A DNA stretch of 5,736 nt from Gemmatimonadota bacterium (GTDB taxonomy: Bacteria; Gemmatimonadota; Gemmatimonadetes; Longimicrobiales; UBA6960). This document shows, in pieces, positions 1-4,378 of this stretch (positions within the stretch are counted from its first letter, which is position 1; every line of letters begins with the position of its first letter). Below the pieces are notes generated by a model. It had not been told where the DNA came from, searched no databases, and saw only the letters and a program-made list of their open reading frames with translations. The stretch is taken from the NCBI GenBank assembly GCA_019347995.1, contig JAHWKH010000177.1, positions 1 through 5,736 of the forward strand, given 5' to 3'. Made by a program: the position numbers and the translations under genes.

Positions 1-2
1 GA

Positions 3-635
3 ATGGGAGTCGAGCATTGCCACGGGACGAACCGATTGCGGCAGCGCTTCAAGCCACGTCTTCACCGCCCGGGTCTCGGGCTGCGAGAACTCCCCCCAGT
101 CGCGGTTCAGGTCCTTCGCGCCGCGGTTGGCGCGCCAGTGACCGCGCGCGACCCCGTCGGGGTTGAGCAGCGGCACCGCGAGGAACTGAACCCGGCGGTC
201 GACGAGGCGGCCGGCCTCTGCGTGGTCGGCCAGCTCGTGCAGGGTGGCTTGGAGCATGGACTCACAGGGGGTCTGGGCGGTGGCCGCGGCGGTGTCATAG
301 ACGGTGCGGATGGCGTGGGCGAGCAGGTTTCGCTCCAGGGAGTTGAGGCCGTAGGCGTCGGCGGTGGTGTCGTGGTCGCCGATGAGCAGGGCGTGCAGGC
401 GCACCAGGAAGGCGACCTTGGCGCGGGGCACCGTGGCGGGGTCGGGGGTATCCCACGGGTTGATGGTCGCGCCGTCCTCTGCGCCCAGCTCGAGGTGCGC
501 GGCACCGGGGATGAGGTCACACAGAAAGCGCCAGTGGCCCTGGGAGCGATCCAGCACGTTGACCTGGCAGCCGCGGGGCAGCGCGGCGGCGGCCAGGGCC
601 GCCGCGATCCTCCGGGGACGATGCGGGACGGTCAC
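3..635 (-). CDS. Chimeric ORF: VirB4-like ATPase segment joined to an M14 zinc carboxypeptidase core (3' end off the window)
   Basis: Reading down from GTG at 635 gives 211 codons without a stop, running off the left edge. The start is supported by GGAGG at 644-648, 8 nt upstream. Residues ~20-135 read like the actinobacterial VirB4/TraC-type conjugation ATPase region just after Walker A: VNVLDRSQGHWRFL (25-38), DLIPGAAHLE, TINPWDTPDP (58-67), then SLERNLLAHAIRTVY (99-113). No Walker A or Walker B is present, so this part cannot act as an ATPase. Residues ~140-211 read like an AstE/succinylglutamate-desuccinylase-type M14 peptidase: PLLNPDGVARGHWRAN (155-170), KDLNRDWG (174-181), QPETRAV (185-191) and a DSH motif whose H211 would be the last zinc ligand. 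The first M14 zinc motif (HxxE, normally ~50-60 residues before NPDG) is not visible; the VirB4-like stretch lies there. It is either a recombinant, probably inactive gene or an assembly chimera. The family calls are from recalled motifs. Confidence 0.7.
   Translation of the reverse strand, partial: MTVPHRPRRIAAALAAAALPRGCQVNVLDRSQGHWRFLCDLIPGAAHLELGAEDGATINPWDTPDPATVPRAKVAFLVRLHALLIGDHDTTADAYGLNSLERNLLAHAIRTVYDTAAATAQTPCESMLQATLHELADHAEAGRLVDRRVQFLAVPLLNPDGVARGHWRANRGAKDLNRDWGEFSQPETRAVKTWLEALPQSVRPVAMLDSH
230..585 (-). mobile_element. Possible remnant of a conjugative-element VirB4/TraC ATPase gene
   Basis: This is the section of the 3-635 reading frame (about residues 18-136) that resembles type IV secretion VirB4-type ATPases of actinobacterial plasmids and integrative elements, rather than any peptidase. 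It begins just after where Walker A should be and ends well before Walker B. It is therefore an internal fragment of about 115 residues, kept in frame. No relaxase, integrase, att site, terminal repeat or other transfer gene is visible nearby. The ends are approximate, because both joints fall in alanine/leucine-rich sequence that either parent could supply. The assignment rests on recalled family motifs and has not been searched. Confidence 0.4.
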
Positions 636-643
636 GGGACTCT

Positions 644-648
644 CCTCC
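644..648 (-). promoter_or_regulatory. Shine-Dalgarno for the chimeric ORF
   Basis: Read on the minus strand this is GGAGG, followed by 8 nt and then GTG at 635. It decides the start of the chimeric frame and suggests that the 5' end of the gene is intact, whatever happened further in. Confidence 0.7.
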
Positions 649-665
649 GGCGAAGGGGTGGGGGC

Positions 666-700
666 CAAGCTAGGCCTTGCGCGGGGGGCCGACCAGGCCC
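666..700 (-). repeat. Two small inverted repeats in the leader of the chimeric ORF
   Basis: CAAG at 666-669 pairs with CTTG at 676-679 across a 6-nt loop. GGGCC at 686-690 pairs perfectly with GGCCC at 696-700 across a 5-nt loop. They lie 31-65 nt upstream of the GTG start. No T-tract follows in the minus direction, so they are not classical intrinsic terminators. In DNA this GC-rich, such short stems can arise by chance. Confidence 0.25.
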
Positions 701-767
701 GCGGAACGCCCCCGCGTCCACGCTCGTCGCGCCTCCACAGACGGAAGGCACGAGGACGCCGCGAGCC

Positions 768-820
768 GGGACGGGCGGGCCCCTACGGCCTGGAGCGCGT
801 GCGCACGACCGTCCCCGTCC
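768..820 (-). repeat. Imperfect long-range inverted repeat just past the operon end
   Basis: GGACGGG at 769-775 is the exact reverse complement of CCCGTCC at 814-820, giving a 7-bp GC-only stem with a 38-nt loop. A second register, GGGACGG 768-774 with CCGTCCC 809-815, also pairs. The structure starts about 30 nt after the hydrolase/OsmC stop codon in the direction of transcription, where a terminator would be expected. It has no T-tract, so a termination role is a weak inference. Confidence 0.25.
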
Positions 821-851
821 GTTGCTGCCGCTCATGCGTCGATGGCCGGCG

Positions 852-2087
852 TCAGCCCTCCTCCGCGGGCACCAGCTCCGTCTCGATCCGCACCCCGGCG
901 CTCAGCGTCCGGTGCACCGGGCAGCGGTCCGCGATCTCCAGGAGCCTGGCCCGTTGCGCTTCGTCGAGGGCGCCGGTGAGCTCGAGGTCGCGGTCGAGCC
1001 GGTCGAGGCGGGCCTCCTCGCTCTCGCAGCGCTCCTCGTCCTCGGCGTGCAGCTTCGAGTGGCGCAGCCGCACCACCGCCTCCTCCAGGGGCCATCCCTT
1101 CCGGTCCGCGTACATTCGCAGCGTCATGGTCGTGCAGGCGCCGAGGGCGGCCGCCAGCAGGTCGTAGGGCGTGGGTCCCAGGTTCTCCCCACCCACGGCC
1201 TTCGGCTCGTCGGCCAGCAGGGCGTGGCCGCGGGCCAGGATCTCGGTGCGGAAGGCGCCCGAGGTTGTGCGGGCGGCGACGCGGCCGTCGTCCCGGAGCG
1301 CCTCCAGCGTCTCGGGCTCGGCCGGCAGGTCGATGTAGCGGGCCGCCCAGGCGGCCAGGACCGAGCCCACGTAGAGGGAGTCGCGCTCCTCGAGGAGCAG
1401 GTGGTCGGCGTCGTCGAGGGACACGAAGCTCTTCGGATGGCGCGCGGCCTCGTAGACCTTCGCAGCGTTCTCGATCCCGACGGTGCGGTCCACGGGTGAG
1501 TGGAAGATCAGGATTGGGCGCCGCAGCGATCCGATGACCTCCTCCATGTGGTGTCCCGCCAGGTCGCGTACGAAGTCGCGGCTCACCGTGAAAGGCCTGC
1601 CGGCGATCGTCACCTCCGCATCGCCCGACGCCTCGATGGCGTCCAGCGACGTGGAGAAGAGGTGCTTCACGTGGGCCGGATCGAACGGTGCCCCGATGGT
1701 GCAGACGGCGCGCACCGAGGGGAGGCTCGCCGCCGCCTGCAGCACGGCGGCCCCGCCCAGGGAGTGGCCCACGAGCAGCGTGGGCGCCTCCACGGCCTCG
1801 GCCATGTACTCCGCGGCGGCCAGAAGATCGTCCACGTTCGAGGAGAACGTCGTGTCCGCGAAGTCGCCCTCGCTCTCGCCCAGACCCGTGAAGTCGAAGC
1901 GCAGGACGGCGATGCGGGCCTGCGTGAGCGCCCGGCTGATGTTCACCACCGGCTTCAGGTCCTTCGAGCAGGTGAAGCAGTGGGCGAAGAGGGCGCAGGC
2001 GACGACCTCGCCGTCCGGGGGAAGGCTGAGGCGGGCGCTCAGCTCGTCTCCGTGGGCACCGGCGAAGGTGACGCGCTCGTTCCTCAT
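852..2087 (-). CDS. Bifunctional alpha/beta hydrolase / OsmC family protein
   Basis: A 411-residue cytoplasmic protein with two domains, matching the usual length of this fused family. The N-terminal ~255 residues are a serine alpha/beta hydrolase: oxyanion-side HCFTC (36-40), nucleophile elbow GHSLGG (107-112, Ser109), likely acid Asp200 in HSPVD, and catalytic His229 in DADH. The C-terminal ~150 residues are OsmC/Ohr-like, with the two redox cysteines in LGAC (Cys318) and DRCPVHRTL (Cys389). OsmC domains reduce organic hydroperoxides through a thiol cycle. The hydrolase substrate is unknown; an acyl or peroxy ester feeding the OsmC site is speculation. The ATG at 2087 is chosen because it shares ATGA with the preceding gene's stop and begins the conserved domain; upstream codons in the same frame are a shadow. 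It is the last gene of the four-gene operon. No signal peptide or membrane segment is visible. Confidence 0.93.
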   Translation of the reverse strand: MRNERVTFAGAHGDELSARLSLPPDGEVVACALFAHCFTCSKDLKPVVNISRALTQARIAVLRFDFTGLGESEGDFADTTFSSNVDDLLAAAEYMAEAVEAPTLLVGHSLGGAAVLQAAASLPSVRAVCTIGAPFDPAHVKHLFSTSLDAIEASGDAEVTIAGRPFTVSRDFVRDLAGHHMEEVIGSLRRPILIFHSPVDRTVGIENAAKVYEAARHPKSFVSLDDADHLLLEERDSLYVGSVLAAWAARYIDLPAEPETLEALRDDGRVAARTTSGAFRTEILARGHALLADEPKAVGGENLGPTPYDLLAAALGACTTMTLRMYADRKGWPLEEAVVRLRHSKLHAEDEERCESEEARLDRLDRDLELTGALDEAQRARLLEIADRCPVHRTLSAGVRIETELVPAEEG

Positions 2088-2857
2088 GTGTCGTCCGCCT
2101 CGAGGGATGTGTCGCGGGCGAGGGCGCGGCGGGCCGAGCGGGTGATGAGGACCGTGACCGCCACCGTGGCCAGGAGCCCGACCGTGAGCAGGGCCCAGTA
2201 CCCTGGACCCCGGGGCGCCGCGCCCGTGACGCCGGCGGCGACCTGCCCCGCCGCGTGGCCGGCGTAGACGTAGAGAAACGTGCCCGGAACCATGCCCACG
2301 GCGCTGGCCGCGACGTAGCGGCGGAACGGCACGCGGGTGAGGCCCAGGGCGTAGTTGAGGGCGTTGAAGGGGAACACGGGGGAGAGGCGGAGCAGGAGCA
2401 CGACCTTCGCCCCCTGGCGTCCGATGGCCTCGTCCACCGCCCGGAGCCTGGGGCTGCCGCCGAGCCGCCGCTCCACGGCGGAGCGCGCGACGTGGCGGGC
2501 GACCAGGAAGGCCAGGGCGCACCCCAGCGTCGCCCCCATCAGCGTGTACGCGGTTCCACGCAGGAGCCCGAAGAGCGCGCCGGCCGCCAGGGTCAAAATC
2601 GAGCCTGGCACCCACGCCACCGTGGCGGCGGCGTAGAGGCCGATGAAGGCCACGGCGGCCCAGGGTCCGAGATCGCGCACGGCTTCCAGGATCCGGGGGA
2701 GCGCGTCGGCGCCCTGGCGGCCGGCCCACAGGAGCACGGCGACGAGGGCGAGGACGGCCGCGGCCCCCATGATCTTCCGTCCCCGACCGTCCGAGACCGC
2801 CCCGGCGCCGGAGTCTGGCGCCTCCCCTTCGCTCTCCTCGGCCTCAGCCTCGGCCAT
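2084..2857 (-). CDS. TVP38/TMEM64 family (VTT-domain) inner-membrane protein
   Basis: A 257-residue polytopic membrane protein of the DedA/TVP38/TMEM64 superfamily. It opens with an acidic, glutamate/alanine-rich cytoplasmic tail (1-26), then a membrane segment at ~29-48. The core follows: WVPGSILTLAAGALFG (82-97), a GT...GATLGC stretch (101-113), the diagnostic LLRLSPVFPFNALNYALG (155-172) and further hydrophobic helices at ~182-200 and ~219-238. The family includes scramblase-like and lipid-carrier transporters, but the substrate of this member cannot be read from sequence. ATG 2857 has GGAG at 2863-2866, 5 nt upstream, and overlaps the end of the DUF547 gene by 14 bp. Met30 (2770) is a less likely internal start. 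Its stop overlaps the hydrolase/OsmC start as ATGA. From memory, TVP38/TMEM64 genes often sit next to DUF547 genes in other bacteria, as here. Confidence 0.93.
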   Translation of the reverse strand: MAEAEAEESEGEAPDSGAGAVSDGRGRKIMGAAAVLALVAVLLWAGRQGADALPRILEAVRDLGPWAAVAFIGLYAAATVAWVPGSILTLAAGALFGLLRGTAYTLMGATLGCALAFLVARHVARSAVERRLGGSPRLRAVDEAIGRQGAKVVLLLRLSPVFPFNALNYALGLTRVPFRRYVAASAVGMVPGTFLYVYAGHAAGQVAAGVTGAAPRGPGYWALLTVGLLATVAVTVLITRSARRALARDTSLEADDT

Positions 2858-3695
2858 TCAGGCTCCAGTCGTATTCGGTATGGCGCACGTCGAAGCGACC
2901 GCTCTCGAGCAGGGCGCGCTCGGGTCCCGGTGGGAAGAACTCCGCCAGGTAGCGGCCGAGCCCGTCGTCTCCGACGGGGAAGTCCTCGCGGTACCAATCG
3001 AAGATCGGGCTGAGGTACACGGTCCGGGAGGCGACATCCACCCGATTCCTGGAGGGGTCCTCCAGGAGAAAGCGCCGCGCCTGGTCGTCGAGCTGCTCGT
3101 CGAGCCGGTCGCCCGTGTACGCTTCACGCCGCAGGGGCGGGCAGCCGATCGCGGCGCACACCAGCGCGAAATGGATGCGCGGCTCCCCGAAGCGCGGCCG
3201 GATGATCTCGTGCTCGATCTCGTCGAGGGTGTGTGCGCGGCCCCCCACGCGGGCCATGCGCTCCTGCCACGGTCCCTTCCCGGGAAGGATCCCCAGGGTG
3301 CGGTTGATGTTCCGGATGGACTCCCGCTCCCCGTGGGCGTTGATGAGACGGATCGTGTACGCGTTGTACGCGTTGATCCACAGCGCGAGCCGCTCGTCGC
3401 GGTCCATGGCGCCGAGGTCCACCGCGTCCAGCGCGTCCAGGTACCGCTGGAAGGACGGGGCCCGGGCGAATGCCTCGTAGTCCACGAGGCCGTCGGCCGT
3501 CACGTGCCGGGCGAGGAGCTCGCCGAAGTCCCCGTGGTCGAACGTGACGGCCTCCTGGCCCGCCCCGACTCCCGGAAGGGCCACCACCAGCGCCGCGGCC
3601 ACCAGGCCTCCGGCCAGCCATCGGGCGAGACGGCCCGGCGCGTGGGCCGCCGCGTGTCGTGCGGCCCCGCGCCCGCATCGGTCGGGAATCCTCAC
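2844..3695 (-). CDS. Secreted DUF547 domain-containing protein
   Basis: A 283-residue protein with a basic N-terminus (1-26), a hydrophobic export segment (~28-44, LAGGLVAAALVVALPG) and a probable signal peptidase I site near AGQ (45-47), so the mature part should be periplasmic. DUF547 hallmarks follow in order: LALWINAYNAYTI (103-115), GPW (141-143), TLDEIEHEIIRPRF (156-169), EPRIHFALVCAAIGCPPLR (171-189) and YLSPIFDWYREDF (227-239). Function is unknown. His175, Cys180 and Cys185 sit in the most conserved block and could form a thiol-based site, which is inference. The start is GTG 3695, overlapping the P460 stop as GTGA; it has no obvious ribosome binding site of its own, so it probably depends on coupled translation. 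A much longer open frame continues upstream to 5621, but that part is a shadow of the P460 and amidase genes. Confidence 0.92.
   Translation of the reverse strand: MRIPDRCGRGAARHAAAHAPGRLARWLAGGLVAAALVVALPGVGAGQEAVTFDHGDFGELLARHVTADGLVDYEAFARAPSFQRYLDALDAVDLGAMDRDERLALWINAYNAYTIRLINAHGERESIRNINRTLGILPGKGPWQERMARVGGRAHTLDEIEHEIIRPRFGEPRIHFALVCAAIGCPPLRREAYTGDRLDEQLDDQARRFLLEDPSRNRVDVASRTVYLSPIFDWYREDFPVGDDGLGRYLAEFFPPGPERALLESGRFDVRHTEYDWSLNGRG
2863..2866 (-). promoter_or_regulatory. Shine-Dalgarno for the TVP38/TMEM64 gene
   Basis: GGAG on the minus strand, 5 nt before ATG 2857. It sits inside the last codons of the DUF547 gene. It favours the overlapping ATG over Met30 as the start. Confidence 0.6.
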
Positions 3696-4249
3696 GGTTG
3701 TCCGACCGGGGTGTACACGTAGCCGCTCTCCGCCTGCTGGTGGCACGACTGGCACATCGCGGCCCGGCCGAAGTCGTCGACACCGCCGTCGGGCGTGTAC
3801 TTCGCGAACAGCCAATCCTGATGCTCCGGGTTGTAGCCCGCCACCTTCTGCATGACGGTCGCCCCCGCGAAGGTGCTGTCGGGCATGTAGTTCTCCTTGA
3901 CCAGGATGGCGCCCTCCGGGAGGCTCGCGGCCCCGCCGTTCAACAGCGCGTCGTAGGCCACGTCGTTGGCGTACGTGGTCAGGAGCATCCCGTGGGGCTC
4001 GGTACCCGTGTAGAGGCGGTCCTTTCCCGGCCACAGCCTCCAGGCGGTGCGGTAGTCCTGCTCCTGGAGGTGGCTCCAGAGCGCCTCCGCGGTGGTGTCG
4101 GGCGCCGCGGCGGCCGGCGCAGCCGCGGCCTCCCCTTCGACGGGATCGGTCCGCAGCTCCGCGCCCTCCTGTCCGCCATCGGGTCCGCAGCCCAGCACCA
4201 GGGTGCCCGCCAGCGCCAGCCCGCCGGTCACGAACATCTTCACACGCAT
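3692..4249 (-). CDS. Cytochrome P460-family c-haem lipoprotein
   Basis: A 185-residue exported protein. A hydrophobic signal (~6-20) ends in a lipobox-like LVLGC with Cys21, so it is probably lipid-anchored on the periplasmic side. An alanine/proline-rich linker (~39-52) follows. The domain at ~75-180 fits cytochrome P460: HGMLLTTYANDVAYDAL (86-102), GAILVKENY (113-121), VMQKVAGYNPEHQDWLFAKY (132-151) and a single haem c motif CQSCH at 166-170 near the C-terminus, as is typical. Characterised P460 proteins oxidise hydroxylamine in ammonia oxidisers; others such as cytochrome c'-beta bind NO. The lysine-haem crosslink that defines true P460 chemistry cannot be assigned by eye, so the reaction is unknown. 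The start at 4249 has GGAGG at 4255-4259. It is the first gene of the operon, and its stop overlaps the DUF547 start as GTGA. Confidence 0.85.
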   Translation of the reverse strand: MRVKMFVTGGLALAGTLVLGCGPDGGQEGAELRTDPVEGEAAAAPAAAAPDTTAEALWSHLQEQDYRTAWRLWPGKDRLYTGTEPHGMLLTTYANDVAYDALLNGGAASLPEGAILVKENYMPDSTFAGATVMQKVAGYNPEHQDWLFAKYTPDGGVDDFGRAAMCQSCHQQAESGYVYTPVGQP

Positions 4250-4254
4250 GATGA

Positions 4255-4259
4255 CCTCC
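4255..4259 (-). promoter_or_regulatory. Shine-Dalgarno for the P460 lipoprotein gene
   Basis: GGAGG on the minus strand with a 5-nt spacer to ATG 4249. It is the strongest ribosome binding site within the operon, consistent with this being the first gene and driving coupled translation of those after it. Confidence 0.8.
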
Positions 4260-4324
4260 CGTGAGGGTGCACGTCCGTCGCTCGTTGGCGCTAATCGGGT
4301 GAGCCCGCCCGTCGGTTCCGGCGG

Positions 4325-4339
4325 CGGATCTTCGATCCG
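4325..4339 (-). terminator. Short perfect hairpin after the amidase gene, possible weak terminator
   Basis: CGGATC at 4325-4330 pairs exactly with GATCCG at 4334-4339 across a 3-nt loop. It lies 40 nt past the amidase stop in the direction of transcription. No T-tract follows, so intrinsic termination is doubtful. It could equally be a processing site, a binding palindrome, or chance. Confidence 0.3.
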
Positions 4340-4378
4340 TCCGTGACGACCAGGCCGGAGGGTGGGGCGCGCTCGCGC

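Larger units (their letters stand above)
636..851. other. 216-bp intergenic region, no convincing gene
   Basis: This lies between the stop of the hydrolase/OsmC gene (852-854) and the GTG start at 635. It should hold the 3' end of the four-gene operon's transcript and the leader of the downstream frame. I see no tRNA-like structure and no clear -35/-10 pair for a primary sigma factor; the only AT-richer spot is around 667-678. The sequence holds several inverted repeats, listed separately, but none is followed by a T-run in the minus direction. A 67-codon frame at 835-632 is arginine/proline-rich and is judged a shadow. Confidence 0.6.
4250..4378. other. 129-bp gap ahead of the four-gene operon
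   Basis: This separates the amidase stop (4379-4381) from the P460 start (4249) and is the most likely place for the operon's promoter. AT-richer bases at 4291-4295 (GATTAG on the minus strand, running to 4296) could be part of a -10 element, but no matching -35 is clear. It also holds the hairpin at 4325-4339 and the P460 ribosome binding site. No small gene is visible. Confidence 0.5.

Noticed and set aside
632..835. 67-codon frame in the 636-851 gap whose TGA overlaps the GTG at 635
   Set aside because: The overlap looks like an operon junction, but the product is Arg/Pro/Gly-rich with no motif and no good ribosome binding site, so it is probably chance.
3..1499. 498-codon open frame on the plus strand
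   Set aside because: It is codon-aligned antisense to the chimeric ORF, crosses the intergenic gap and runs on antisense to the hydrolase/OsmC gene. Its composition (Gly/Arg/Val/Gln-rich) is typical of shadows in GC-rich DNA, and it shows no domain motifs.
2088..2729. Upstream extension of the hydrolase/OsmC frame to 2729
   Set aside because: The added ~214 residues are Arg/Gly/Pro-rich and out of frame with the well-supported TVP38/TMEM64 gene. The ATGA overlap at 2084-2087 gives a natural start.
2643..3722. 359-codon open frame on the plus strand
   Set aside because: It is antisense to the TVP38/TMEM64 and DUF547 genes, both of which have clear family motifs. It has no recognisable domain.
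4296..4307. CGGG/CCCG 4-bp hairpin in the gap before the P460 gene
   Set aside because: It is too short to distinguish from chance in GC-rich sequence, and no T-tract follows.
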